A stretch of DNA of 19,527 nucleotides from CALMFT01 sp964563595 (GTDB lineage Bacteria; Patescibacteriota; Gracilibacteria; Absconditabacterales; Absconditicoccaceae): NCBI GenBank assembly GCA_964563595.1, contig CAZLWR010000020.1, positions 1-19,527 of the forward strand. Direction: 5' to 3'. Under the pieces are notes generated by a model that had not been told where the DNA came from, did no database searches, and saw only the letters and a list, made by a program, of their open reading frames with translations. A program made the position numbers and the translations under genes. Positions 1 through 9,013 of the stretch are shown here, in pieces. Position 1 is the first letter of the stretch. The number at the start of each line of letters is the position of its first letter.

Positions 1-45
1 TTTGACAATATCTTAATGAGATTATCACTTTTTTCTTTGGGCTTG

Positions 46-606
46 TTATATTTTTCGTCGATCGGTTTTGTTAATATTACTCACACTTTTATTCTTCGAT
101 GAAAGAGACTTTGTAGTCATTTCAAGCTTTGTGAGATCGTATCATATTTCTTTACAGGTTTCATCCACATCGTGATAAAATTGATTCGTGCTCATATGAA
201 GACGTTTTTCTGATCTTCAACGTGCAAGATAAGCTTCTGGAGTGTTAGTAGAAGATTGACTGAGCGGATCTTTTTGTCTCTCTTGTATAAGCTCAAGGTC
301 TGTTTTGTCAGCATATCATTCAGGTAAGAAGCTATGAAATGATGTTCTATATACTCCTCAGATCAAAATATAATGAAAATTATTAAAAAATGAGAAATCT
401 AGGCCCTCGAAGACCTCTATGGTCTCTTTAAGAAACTGTTCTGTTTGCTCATAATTTGAATTTCGTAAGAAGTTACCCACAATTTCTCGTCTTCTGGAGA
501 TGTCTATAGTTTTACCTAGAGCATCATACATTACCTTCTTGGTAGGGTCAATTGAAAAAGATTGTTTTTCATCTTTTTCCGTGAATTCGTAGTGTAAAAG
601 CATCAT
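46..606 (-). CDS. Hypothetical protein, 186 aa
   Basis: I do not recognise this family. Reading UGA as Gly joins an N-terminal part (starting MMLLHYEFTEKDEK) to a C-terminal part through in-frame TGA codons at 358-360, 316-318, 217-219 and 142-144, and it ends at TAA (46-48). The protein looks soluble: no signal peptide or membrane segment is visible. The N-terminal half is mixed and charged. The C-terminal quarter is rich in Lys, Ser and Thr and probably disordered. Two adjacent ATG codons (604-606 and 601-603) could both start it; the first is used here. A TATAAT lies only about 11 bases upstream, which suggests a very short leader. The gene is divergent from malic enzyme. The reading frame is well supported by continuity; the function is unknown. 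Confidence 0.7.
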
Positions 607-617
607 GGATTGGCTAC

Positions 618-623
618 ATTATA
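618..623 (-). promoter_or_regulatory. -10 box of the 46-606 gene
   Basis: A perfect TATAAT on the minus strand ends 11 bases before the ATG at 604-606. No convincing -35 is seen at the usual distance. The spacing implies an almost leaderless transcript. Confidence 0.45.
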
Positions 624-762
624 ATAATGCCACTTACTATACTTTTGTCAGTACATTAGAATATACTTTACTTTCATAATTGAAAGAAAATTTTCTAAAA
701 ACTTGCGTTGCATATTAATGCTCCTTCGTTACTAGATAATTTCTTTTATTCACAACTACAAT

Positions 763-1899
763 ATGAGCCTTCACGAAGAGTCTTTGTTGATACACAAAAA
801 ACTTCAAGGAAAAATTACTCAGGAAAATAAAATTCCCGTCAATAGCTATGATGATTTGAAATTATTATATTCTCCGGGTGTGGCGGCACCTTGTTTGGAG
901 ATACAAAAAGATCCCGAGCTGGCCTATGATTACACCTGAAAGGGCAATACTATTGCGGTCATTAGTGATGGAAGTGCCGTTTTGTGATTGGGTAATATTG
1001 GAGCCCTGGCAAGTTTACCGGTCATGGAAGGTAAGGCCTTGCTTATCAAAGAGTTTAGCAGAATCAATGCTATCCCTTTGGTGTTGGATGTACAAGATAC
1101 AGAGCAATTGATTCAGACTATAAAATATCTTGCTCCTGGTTTTGTAGGGATTCATTTAGAAGATATTAGTGCACCTAGATGTTTTGAAATTGAAGATAGA
1201 CTTGCTGAGGAATTACATATACCGGTATTTCATGATGATCAACATGGGACTGCTATTATCGTTTTAGCTGGATTGATCAATAGTCTGAAATTACTTGGAA
1301 AGCAAGTGGACCAGGTAAAAGTTGTATTGAGTGGTGCTGGTTCTGCAGGATTTCGTATTGCAGAATTGCTATGGGCATATGGTTTTAGGAATATTATTAC
1401 CTTTGATAGTCAAGGAGCCATTCACCTTCTGAGAGAGAACATGAGTGAACAGAAAAAACTCTTGGCGGGCTATAATACAGAAAACTTTTGAGGTACATCT
1501 CTCGGTGAAGCTTTGGGATGAGCGGATATATTTATTGGGGTGAGTAAGCCAGACCTTTTGACATCAGAAATGATACGTACTTCCATGGCAAGCGATCCTG
1601 TTGTTTTTGCCCTGGCTAACCCGAACCCAGAGATTTCTTATGAAGATGCAAAAGCCTGAGGTGCTGCTATTATAGCAACTGGTAGATCAGATTATCCAAA
1701 TCAAATCAATAACCTGAGCGTCTTCCCTGGATTGTGGAAAGGACTGTTGGCGAAAAGAATTCCCAAGGTAACGCTAGATATCAAATTGAGACTAGCGGTG
1801 TTACTTGCTGAATACGTAGGAGATAAGCTGAGTTTGGAATATATCGTTCCAACAGTGTTCGATAGGAATTTAGCAGACGTCATTGCAAGTCAGATGTAA
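763..1899 (+). CDS. NAD(P)-dependent malic enzyme, short form (378 aa)
   Basis: Oxidatively decarboxylates malate to pyruvate and CO2 with reduction of NAD(P), in the cytoplasm. The family pattern is continuous only if UGA is Gly: YSPGVAAPC near residue 45, AYDYTGKGNT with UGA at residue 59, VLGLGNIGALASLPVMEGKA with UGA at residue 75, the metal-ligand segments HLEDISAPRCFEIE and FHDDQHGTA, the nucleotide-binding LSGAGSAGFRIAELL, and FALANPNPEISYEDA near the C-terminus. Further UGA-Gly codons lie near the middle and end (NFGGTSLGEALGGAD, KAGGAA). It is the short bacterial form and has no phosphotransacetylase-like C-terminal domain. The ATG at 763 is the only sensible start; no Shine-Dalgarno is visible. 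With the pyruvate-kinase-like gene in the same window it points to pyruvate as a metabolic node. Whether the cofactor is NAD or NADP cannot be told from the sequence. Confidence 0.97.
1686..1695 (-). repeat. Copy 1 of the 10-base word ATAATCTGAT
   Basis: Exact copy in minus orientation inside the malic enzyme gene, at codons for Ser-Asp-Tyr of the conserved TGRSDYPNQ. One of ten exact copies in the window. Confidence 0.7.
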
Positions 1900-1975
1900 T
1901 TATATACAGTGATACGAACTATTGATTTGATCGTATATAATATACGCTATATTTTTTATTCTTTTGTTTCAGATT

Positions 1976-2352
1976 ATGAAAAAAATTTTCCCAATCTTAA
2001 TGTTATTGGTATCCTTATTAGTTGCAGGTTGTAATAAACCTATTGTAGTAACTGATGATATGCTGAGCGGTTCTGTTGTTACTGGTGATGTATCTACCGG
2101 AGCGGTTCTTACGGGCACCTTAGATGCCATAGCCGTCGTCACTCTTCAGGGTGTAGGTACAGAACCTTTCTGGGCATTTGTGATGACAGGTGGTGATATG
2201 GAATGGATGGCTCCTGGCGATACTGGGGTGGTGACAATGATTTACACTGGTATTGATCAGATAAGTAATTCAGGGGCTAGTACCGTGTATGCAAATCTAG
2301 CCAATGATATCGTATTGACGGTGACTACCGGATCTTGTAGTGATGGTATGAG
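1976..2352 (+). CDS. Putative lipoprotein with GTEPFW motif (COG3650-like), cut by a gap
   Basis: The N-terminus is a lipoprotein signal peptide: MKK, a hydrophobic stretch and the lipobox VAGC (Cys 19), so the mature protein should be a membrane-anchored extracytoplasmic lipoprotein. A Thr/Gly/Val-rich linker follows. The domain begins at GVGTEPFWAF and contains MEWMAPG, a Tyr-Thr-Gly segment and TTGSCSDGM just before the gap. From memory this resembles the COG3650-type lipoprotein domain, in which CSDGM is followed by a short C-terminal strand pair. That part is lost in the run of 100 Ns, so the true end is unknown. The ATG at 1976 is preferred over an in-frame TTG at 1964 because it gives a normal signal peptide. 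A TATAAT at 1936-1941 could be its -10. Function is not established. Confidence 0.75.
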
Positions 2353-2452
2353 NNNNNNNNNNNNNNNNNNNNNNNNNNNNNNNNNNNNNNNNNNNNNNNN
2401 NNNNNNNNNNNNNNNNNNNNNNNNNNNNNNNNNNNNNNNNNNNNNNNNNNNN
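2353..2452. other. Assembly gap, 100 N
   Basis: Exactly 100 ambiguous bases, the conventional length for a scaffold gap of unknown size. It removes the C-terminus of the lipoprotein to the left and the C-terminus of the minus-strand gene to the right, so neither length can be stated. Confidence 0.98.
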
Positions 2453-2793
2453 AATGCTTCGTAATATCAATGAAGTTTTTTCGCTTCTGTATAATAAGAA
2501 TCGGGGAGCATTTGACAGTTTCAGAGTTGCAGTGTAGCAAATTGTGCATAATTCTTTGGTACGGGTTTACCACCATGCGTTAGCAATTGATGTATATCTG
2601 ACTCGTAATGAGACTTTACAAAATCTCGTATATATGTTATATCGCACTGAGTCAATTCATATACTTTTTTGCTATTCCAGTGATTGGTTGATGCATCTTG
2701 GATAGTTATAGCCAATGCTTGTACTGCACTCACAAATAATCACTTTGCAAATGGACTCGCTTTATGTCCTACTTCGATAGTTTCTTGTTGCAT
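2453..2793 (-). CDS. Hypothetical protein, C-terminus lost in the gap (at least 113 aa)
   Basis: Starting at the ATG 2793-2791 (MQQETIEVGHKASPFAK), the frame stays open to the gap with UGA read as Gly (after SPFAK, after ATLQL and near the gap after KKLH). It contains a hydrophobic stretch LFVSAVQALAITI (about residues 19-31), then a charged helical region with VYELTQCDITYIRDFVKSHY. No family is recognised. The gene converges with the lipoprotein across the gap and is divergent from the DUF2103-like gene, with an 84-base intergenic region between them. The end given here is the edge of the gap, not a stop codon. Confidence 0.55.
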
Positions 2794-2815
2794 ATTGACC
2801 TATAGATACTAAAAA

Positions 2816-2845
2816 TTACATGTATAGCAGACGCATTCTTATAAT
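2816..2845 (+). promoter_or_regulatory. Candidate promoter of the DUF2103-like gene
   Basis: TTACAT (2816-2821), an 18-base spacer and TATAAT (2840-2845) lie 32 bases before the ATG at 2878. The -10 is perfect and the -35 weak. Confidence 0.45.
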
Positions 2846-2877
2846 ATTTAAATAACTATTGTCAATATATTGTATAC

Positions 2878-3150
2878 ATGAAATATCAACAAGGTAAAAT
2901 AAAGAGAGAACATCATACCCTCAAGGAATTTGATGCTATTCTCAAACAGTTAGAAAAAATCCCTCAAATAAAGAGATTGATACCCTGAAGAATATCCAGG
3001 CAACAAAAGGGGACCAGTGATCATGTTTTTTCTATTCAATACGAAACTCCGTCATGATGGAAATGTCTGATGAAAAAAGGTGGCACTGTGCAGGAGCTTT
3101 TTGTGATTGGAGACGATGGCTGGCAAGACCTAGTGAGTGGATTGTTTTAG
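2878..3150 (+). CDS. DUF2103-like small protein (90 aa)
   Basis: A short cytoplasmic protein beginning MKYQQGKIKREHHTLKEFD. The pattern IPGRISRQQKG, then SIQYETPSGWKCLMKKGGTV, then QELFVIG follows, as I recall it, the order of the DUF2103 (predicted metal-binding) family: a basic His-containing start, a PxxIxR-like turn, and a C-terminal K-x-G-x-x-V-Q-E-x-F-V strand. Two UGA codons are read as Gly (LIPG and PSGW). It ends at TAG. The last 21 bases overlap the 3' end of the convergent GH3-family gene. The role of DUF2103 is unknown, and the match is by eye from remembered pattern only. Confidence 0.75.
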
Positions 3151-4689
3151 AAATACTATCCATTTTTGATATTGTTTTTCATTGAGCACTCTGGGGAATT
3201 TACTTTGAGCTTGAGCTCATAATTCTTGAACCAAGAATTTTGTAAATAAGTCATTATCCACAAGGTGTACTTTGGGTGCTGCGAGGGGTCACATTCTTTC
3301 CACTGCGTAATCATCATTGAGTTTACCTAATATTTTATCAATATGAGCACTCAAGGATTGTGGTGCTAATGAAGTTTTGTGGGATATGCCAATCCGTCGT
3401 TCATGACATGGTTTACTATTACGCCAAGAAGCATAGACGGTGAATTCTGAGCCTGGTAAGGAACAGTTGTCACGTAGTTGATCAGCTGTTTGGGTAAAAT
3501 TATCCACTGAACAATGTTCTCCGCATATGGAGATGAATTGTTTTGTTCTTCAGGTTATTTGAAATAATTGTTGTTTGCGGTCTATGCATTGTACAGTATC
3601 TCCAATGATATATCTTCGTGCACCTCCACAAGTCGAGACGATAAGGATGTATTCTATGTGTTCCTGGGCTTGTGATAAGAGTAAGGTTTTGGAAGGATCG
3701 TAGGTATTGTTATGGAGATAGCTGTGAAGAGGATAGAGTTCATAAAATATCTGATTATCACACATAAATGAAAAGCCTTTATCGTCTTTGTTTGTGCAAT
3801 ACCCAAAAAATCCTTCTGAAGCGTTGTAGGACTCATATATAGTGACTTTGTTTTGAAATAAGGTTTTAAACTTAGTCTCATAAGGACATAGTGACATACC
3901 ACTGTACATCATGATTTTGAGGTTTGGTCGTATATCAAAAATACTTGTCAGACCGTGGTACTCTATAATTTGTTCCAAGAGAAGGACGGTTCGTGAGGGT
4001 AATCAGACTATGGTTCCTATATTTCGTTTTGGAGCCTGTATAACCATTTCATGCAGTCTGTCTTGCCGATTGGGTAATTTGGTAATAGTAGGTCATGGTT
4101 TACGTAATCTGGAAACCCGTGAAGGTGCGTACTTTTGCATAATGCCACTCATATCACCCGCAAAATAACCTGAGCCTTTTTGGAGACTCGTGCAGCCACC
4201 CAAAAACAATACTTGCTTGCCAAAAAGTTGAAGAGGATGGTGTTGTTTGAGTAGTGAGGCTATTTGTACATATCCTCCTCTGTAGATACTTTGTAGCAAT
4301 GATTTGCTTATGGGTATGTATTTACTGCTGTTGCCCGTGGTACCTGAGCTGAGTGCATAATAAGGAGTTGTTCCTGGTCGGGTTATATTTTTGTCTCCTT
4401 CTAATTGTCTTCGTCGCCATTGCTCATACATAGCATCGTAATCTACGATAGGGACTGTTTTTTTCCGTTGTTCATATCGATCATCCTGTTTTAATATATG
4501 ATGGAAACGATAATAAGTCCCAAACAAAGTACTTTCTGCTTTTCACATAAGTTTTTGTAGGGTAGGTAATTGTTGATTATAATCGAATACTTTACTTTGT
4601 AACAAAGCTGGTATTTTTAAGGGCGGTATGTGAAAATTATTTTTGGAAAACGCACGAAGACTCGAAAAAGAGAGAGTGGGAAGTTTCAT
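3130..4689 (-). CDS. GH3-family acyl-adenylate-forming enzyme (519 aa)
   Basis: GH3 proteins adenylate a carboxylic acid and, in plants, conjugate it to an amino acid. The natural substrate of bacterial members is unknown. Visible family marks in order: MKLPTLSFSSLRAF N-terminus; the ATP-binding SSGTTGNSSKYIPIS near residue 120; NIGTIVGLPSRTVLLLEQI; LKIMMYSGMSLCPYETKF; the conserved YNASEGFFGY; a FYELYPLHSY strand; ILIVSTCGGARRYIIGDTVQ; and ITGRTKQFISICGEHCS, the hinge before the C-terminal domain. Length is typical for the family. UGA-Gly codons occur at MGKAES, KPGPTIT, IVGLPS, ITGRTK, MGPLAA and elsewhere. No Shine-Dalgarno is seen before the ATG. It is divergent from mutY and overlaps the DUF2103-like gene tail-to-tail by 21 bases. 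Family assignment is firm; the acid and the acceptor are not predictable here. Confidence 0.92.
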
Positions 4690-4770
4690 GCTTGAGCTAT
4701 GATAGCAAATAATACTGATATGATAGTAGTATTATCGAATAGATTTTGAAGAGGAAATGAATAATGTCAT

Positions 4771-5625
4771 ATGATGATTATTGATAATCAGATTATTATA
4801 GATTTTCAAAAAAAGATACTGGATCGATATGCGGTGCATGTGAGGGATTTGCCATGGAGAAAGACTACTGACCCGTATGAGATTTGGATATCTGAAAGTA
4901 TGTTGTGCCAAACGCAGGTAAATAGAGTTGTCGGTTATTACCATAGATGGATGCAAATATTTCCTACTGTGAAATCTCTTGCCCATGCAAGCAATGAACA
5001 GGTATTGAGAGTATGGTCAGGCTTGGGATATAATAGCAGAGCATTGAGGCTTAAGCAGGCCGCTAAAATGATTGTGGATGGATTGCTTCAGCCGATGAAT
5101 CAGCTTCGCAATGACGATGACGTCTGAGGTATATTTCCTTCAGATTACACTTCATTATTACAATTACCCTGAGTGGGGGATTATGTTGCCAATGCGATTT
5201 TGGCCTTTGCTTACAATCAAGATGTTGCCGTTATTGACACCAATATTAGACGTATTATGATCCACCAATTTGGATTAGCACAGGATAGCAGTAAAGAACT
5301 ACTAAAAAGTGTAGCTTTGCAAACTTTACCGAAGGGCCAAGCAAGAACGCGATACAATGCACTTATGGATTATGGTGCTTTGGAATTGACGGTGCAAAAA
5401 ACCTGAATTAAACCACTGACTAAACAATCCAAGTTCGAATGATCCACCAGGCAGGTGAGGGCAGGAATCATCAAACAGTTGTTGCACTCGCCTTCGTGAA
5501 TTATGAGCTACGTAGATATACAAAATATATATTCTGAAAGAGACGATTTGGATCAGGTTATTGAGATAATGCTTAAAGATAACTTGATCTTTATGCAAAA
5601 TGATATGTTTTCTATAAAAGAATAA
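4771..5625 (+). CDS. mutY: A/G-specific adenine glycosylase, MutY-like, without Fe-S cluster (284 aa)
   Basis: Removes adenine mispaired with 8-oxoguanine or G in base excision repair. Family landmarks are RDLPWRKTTDPYEIWISESM with catalytic Glu 42, the MLCQTQV segment (usually MLQQTQV), VWSGLGYNSRA, the helix-hairpin-helix LPGVGDYVANAI whose first hairpin Gly (134) is UGA, and AVIDTNIRR with catalytic Asp 156. After ALMDYGAL, where most MutY proteins carry the C-x6-C-x2-C-x5-C Fe-S loop, this one reads TGIKPLTKQSKFEGSTRQV with no cysteine. A short C-terminal winged-helix-like tail follows, and no NUDIX-like 8-oxoG recognition domain is present. The start is the first of two ATGs at 4771; in-frame upstream is TAA, and AGAGGAAA at 4750-4757 is a distant Shine-Dalgarno candidate. 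A MIG-type glycosylase with a different mispair preference is possible. Confidence 0.93.
4787..4796 (-). repeat. Copy 2 of ATAATCTGAT
   Basis: Exact copy in minus orientation near the 5' end of mutY. Confidence 0.7.
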
Positions 5626-5722
5626 AAAATAATAAGAGCTATTTCATGATTCGATTATTTGCAAAGTTAAGGTCGGTAGATTATACTAGTCTATGGATAA
5701 TTTACTTGACTATAGGTAGGCG

Positions 5723-6493
5723 ATGTCTCTTGCTGCTCCCAATACTGCAGAACTAAATGCAAAAGTTGCAAATGATTCACTTCCTGAGGTTCGTGCACAA
5801 CAACTAAAAAATACCTGTCTTATCGGTGTAGTTAAGTCGCTACTTGGTTGTTTGCGTTTGGCGGATGAGCGACTGCATAGGAACGACAGCGAGTTAGTAG
5901 TGCAATTTGATTGATATTGGAGCAAATTGCTTCGTAAAGTTCTAGAAAATGGAAAAGCAGCCGGTGAAGCTCTTGGAGTGGCTCCTTGAAAAGTTGCTGC
6001 CACTTTGAATAAGGTACTCAATAAATATGGTTATCATGCTACTACTAAGACGGGTGTTAAGGTTGATGAAATAGCAGAATCTATTAAGCGTACTGGCAAA
6101 CCGGTTATCGGGTTGATTCTTTCAGATGAATTACTCAATCCACATAGAAAGGGAAATCGGCATGAGATGCTTGAGAGATTAGCTAAATCTGGTAAAAGAC
6201 TAATAAGACCCAAATGAACCGCTACTTGATTTCATTATATCCTGATTCTTTGATATAATAAGAAAACGGAAGAATTTTATATACGAAATCCTTATGGTCA
6301 CTTTGACGTCGTTCCCAGGGAATTATTACAACAAAGAATGGATTTCCATCCGGAATACCGTGGCAGCATAAAAAACACTTTGCTTAGAAAAGCATGATTG
6401 GTTCAGGCGGGCACTGCTATATTTACTTCTAGGGTATCTAGTGCGCATACCCATTCCGAGGAAAGTTTAAGTCATGCTATTGGAAGTCACTAA
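5723..6493 (+). CDS. Cytosolic C39/papain-like fold protein (256 aa), tentative
   Basis: The C-terminal half has the look of a C39-like (papain-fold) cysteine peptidase: RTGKPVIGLILSDEL, then GTATGFHYILILGYNKKTEE with a candidate catalytic His 171, then FYIRNPYGHF with candidate Asn 189. The matching nucleophile would be Cys 32 in NTCLIGVVKSLLGC, which lacks the usual CG pair, so activity is uncertain. The middle contains VAPGKVAATLNKVLNKYGYH, the usual helix-turn region. No signal peptide is seen, so it is probably cytosolic. About six of 21 glycines are UGA, including the one before His 171. An AGGTAGG-like stretch precedes the ATG at 5723; in-frame upstream is a TAG. Family call is by motif order only. 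Confidence 0.7.
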
Positions 6494-6603
6494 TATGCAT
6501 TGCAACGAGTTATTAGAGGAGTGTCAATAAACTCTTTTTGTTATTATCGTTGTTTCACTGAATCCGCCTTGAGTTCGTAAGTTAATTTTTGTATACTGGG
6601 CTC

Positions 6604-6614
6604 TATAATAGAGG
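6604..6614 (+). promoter_or_regulatory. -10 box and Shine-Dalgarno of the DipZ-like gene
   Basis: TATAAT at 6604-6609 and GAGG at 6611-6614 precede the ATG at 6627. This is one of few genes here with both signals. No good -35 is seen. Confidence 0.45.
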
Positions 6615-6626
6615 ATTTTATTGTTA

Positions 6627-8297
6627 ATGAGTTTCATGATTCTGATCATCATATCTTTTCTGGCAGGAATACTTAGTGTACTTGCTCCTTGTGTGCTCCC
6701 TGTAATTCCTGTTATTTTTTCTGGTAGCTTGGCAGGCAATAAGGGATCTCAAACACGAAGAATCATTGTGTCCATGATGATTTCCATTGTGCTTTTTACT
6801 TTTTTGCTCAAAGTATCTACTTTGTTTATTAGTATTGATCCGCATTTTTGGACCACGGTTTCCAGTGCTATTATTATGCTTTACGGATTGGTACTTATTT
6901 TTCCACAGGTTTGGGAGAAACTTTCAATGTGGTTGCGTCTGGATCGCGTAAATACTTTATCAGATCAGGCAAGTCATAAGCAATGAGTCTGGGGCGACAT
7001 ACTGTTGGGTGCATCGTTGTGACCGATATTTTCTACCTGTAGTCCAACCTATGCATTGCTTTTCTCTACTGTCTTGCCTATCAATCTTACTCTTGGTTTG
7101 ATTTGCATGATTGCCTATGCTTTGGGATTTGGCGGATTTTTGTGGATTTTGGTTAAAGGTGGCAAGTCTTTGATCAAGAAGTTTTATGGAGTATCCGATA
7201 GCCATAGCTTACTGAAGAAAGTCTTAGGTATTATATTATTGATAACCTGATTACTTATTTTCACGGGCCATATCAAGAAACTTGAAACAGCATTTTTGGA
7301 TTATGTACCTGATGTAAGCAAAATAGAGCAAGTCCTTATCAAACAAACCAAAGTAGCCGATGAGTTTAGCTCTATGAATAATGCAAATAACGCTGCTTTG
7401 AACACGAGTTGATGAGACGGTTCCGAGGGAGCAAAGTTATTGAATGCGAATTACCCGGCTCCTGATATTGGATGATTGACGGGCTGGCTCAATAGTTCAG
7501 CTTATACTTCATTATCACAACTAAGTTGAAAAGTAGTTATAATAGATTTCCGAACCTATAGTTGTATCAATTGTATCAGAACATTGCCTTACCTTGAAAA
7601 GCGATATGAAACTTATGCGAAAGATGGTTTGGTTATATTGGGTGTGCATGCCCCTGAATTTGCTTTTGAGAGAGTATTCGAGAATGTACGCAAAGCCAGT
7701 GCAGAATTTGGTTTGAGTTATCCTATAGCAATGGATAATGATTACACTGTGTGGAGTAATTATAACAATCATTATCGACCTGCTAAGTATATTATAGATC
7801 GTGAGGGGAAAGTAAGGTATACTCATTTTGGTGAAGGTAATTATGAGGAAACAGAAAAGGTCATTCAACATCTACTGTGATTAACGGTTCAGCCTTCTGG
7901 CACTCTAGAACAAATGCAAACAGAACTTGATAGTTTTCAGGGTCTTGACCTACCTGTTACGCCAGAGACTTATTTAGGAACTACGAGAAGATGAGATAAT
8001 CTGATTTGGTCGCTTGAAGGTCAGTGGAATCAAGAACAAGAGAGAATCACGCTACAATCCTCAACCTGAGCTATTTCTATTGGTTTTCAGGCAAGGGAGG
8101 TAAACCTAGTTTTGGATTCAAAAGATAATACGCCTGTTAAAGTAACGGTGATGGAAGGCGATGCTGTTCTCAATACATTTACCATTACCGACTCAAAGCT
8201 CTATAATATTGTTACCTATACTGAAGCTTGAGCTCATATGATACGCATTATCATTGAATCTCCAGAGGTGAGTGCTTATGCGTTTACATTTGGGTAA
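6627..8297 (+). CDS. DipZ-like CcdA-thioredoxin fusion with C-terminal beta domain (556 aa)
   Basis: A membrane redox relay that would carry reducing power from the cytoplasm to extracytoplasmic thiols. Residues 1-240 are a CcdA/DsbD-type membrane domain with about six hydrophobic segments and the paired cysteines Cys 22 (VLAPCVLPVIP) and Cys 138 (GPIFSTCSPTY). A linker follows. The thioredoxin-like domain has VVIIDFRTYSCINC with the redox pair Cys 313/Cys 316, GVHAPEFAFE, and the DipZ-type YRPAKYIIDREGKVRYTHFG. The last 150 residues begin around TPETYLGTTR and match the order of the carbohydrate-binding-like C-terminal domain of mycobacterial DipZ. At least ten glycines are UGA, including two in tandem in the linker. 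The next gene, lexA, has its own promoter. Confidence 0.93.
7996..8005 (+). repeat. Copy 3 of ATAATCTGAT
   Basis: Exact copy in plus orientation inside the C-terminal part of the DipZ-like gene. Confidence 0.7.
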
Positions 8298-8315
8298 AAT
8301 TTCCGACAAAAAAGC

Positions 8316-8343
8316 TTGCAATCAGATTATTTGTTTTTATAAG
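8316..8343 (+). promoter_or_regulatory. lexA promoter
   Basis: TTGCAA (8316-8321), a 16-base spacer and TATAAG (8338-8343) sit between dipZ and lexA. The -10 directly abuts the palindrome at 8344-8363. Copy 4 of the 10-base word fills most of the spacer. Confidence 0.6.
8321..8330 (-). repeat. Copy 4 of ATAATCTGAT
   Basis: Exact copy in minus orientation in the spacer of the lexA promoter. Confidence 0.7.
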
Positions 8344-8363
8344 AGTGGTACATACGTACTACT
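8344..8363 (+). promoter_or_regulatory. Candidate LexA operator (SOS box)
   Basis: AGTGGTAC - ATAC - GTACTACT forms an inverted repeat with 8-base arms, seven of eight positions complementary, and a GTAC-N4-GTAC core. It starts right after the -10 box, where a bound repressor would block initiation. It resembles the cyanobacterial LexA box (RGTACNNNDGTWCB as I recall it), differing at one position. Autoregulation of lexA is the inference. Confidence 0.6.
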
Positions 8364-8384
8364 TTTATTTTCCACTTTTTGCTC

Positions 8385-8963
8385 ATGACCAGACAATCAT
8401 TGCAAGAGTATGCTCATCAGTTGATGACCTACTATCGTGAACAAAAAAAACTCCCTTCCTATCGTGAGATGCTGGGTCTTTTTGGGGTAAAAGGTATGCG
8501 TAGTGTCTCATTGATAGTAGATAAGTTGCTTGAAGCATGATATATCAGCAGATGAGACCAAGGTCTTGTGCCTGGTTCTAAACTGACTTCTTATCCAGTG
8601 TTTGAATCAGTGAGTGCAGGTTTTTTCTCTCCTGCAACGGACAACACGTACGAAATCAATATTGAACAATACTTGGTAGAAAAACCTCAAACTACGTACT
8701 TTGTAAAAGTCATCGGCGATAGTATGAAAAATGCCGGTTTGTTACCTGGAGATTTTGTCATTGTGGACGCTGCAAAAAAAAATCCTAGAGATGGAGAAAT
8801 TATTATAGCGGAAACAGATGATGGGGTGACTGTGAAAAGATTTAGAAAACAGGGCACCAGAGTATGGCTGCAGCCAGAAAATGAAAACTATCCACCCTTA
8901 GAGCCAAATGGAGAAATGAGAGTGCTGGGTAGTGTGATTGGAAGTTTCAGGAAGATGAAGTAA
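8385..8963 (+). CDS. lexA: LexA repressor (192 aa)
   Basis: SOS-response repressor that self-cleaves when RecA is activated. The N-terminal winged helix is visible in YYREQKKLPSYREMLGLFGV and SVSLIVDKLLEAGYIS, with UGA-Gly in EAGYISRGD. The cleavage site is Ala 78-Gly 79 in ESVSAGFF. The S24 catalytic dyad is Ser 113 in VIGDSMKNAG and Lys 151 in VTVKRF, 38 residues apart as expected. The C-terminus has ENENYPPLEP and LGSVIGSFR, typical of LexA. Its ATG at 8385 lies about 20 bases after the palindromic operator, with no Shine-Dalgarno. It is followed by a hairpin terminator. An unrelated S24 phage repressor is less likely given the LexA-type N-terminus and chromosomal setting. Confidence 0.95.
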
Positions 8964-9013
8964 TAGGCATTCATTATATACAATAATTTTTTTTATCCTG
9001 AGGCAGAACACAA

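Noticed and set aside
763..1899. UGA as tryptophan (code 4) or as selenocysteine
   Set aside because: TGG is used normally for Trp, the UGA sites align with conserved glycines in many unrelated families, and there are far too many for selenocysteine.
3254..3262. A perfect DnaA box TTATCCACA, with TTATCCACT at 3500-3508, as a sign of an origin
   Set aside because: Both lie in the GH3 coding region, are only two, and are 13 kb from dnaN; chance is the simpler view.
4771..5625. Many genes as pseudogenes broken by stop codons
   Set aside because: All interruptions are TGA, never TAA or TAG, and the sequence on both sides is in frame and conserved.
6511..6540. Weak terminator after the 5723 gene (GAGT ... 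ACTCTTTTT)
   Set aside because: Only four paired bases with a loop of eight, too weak to claim.
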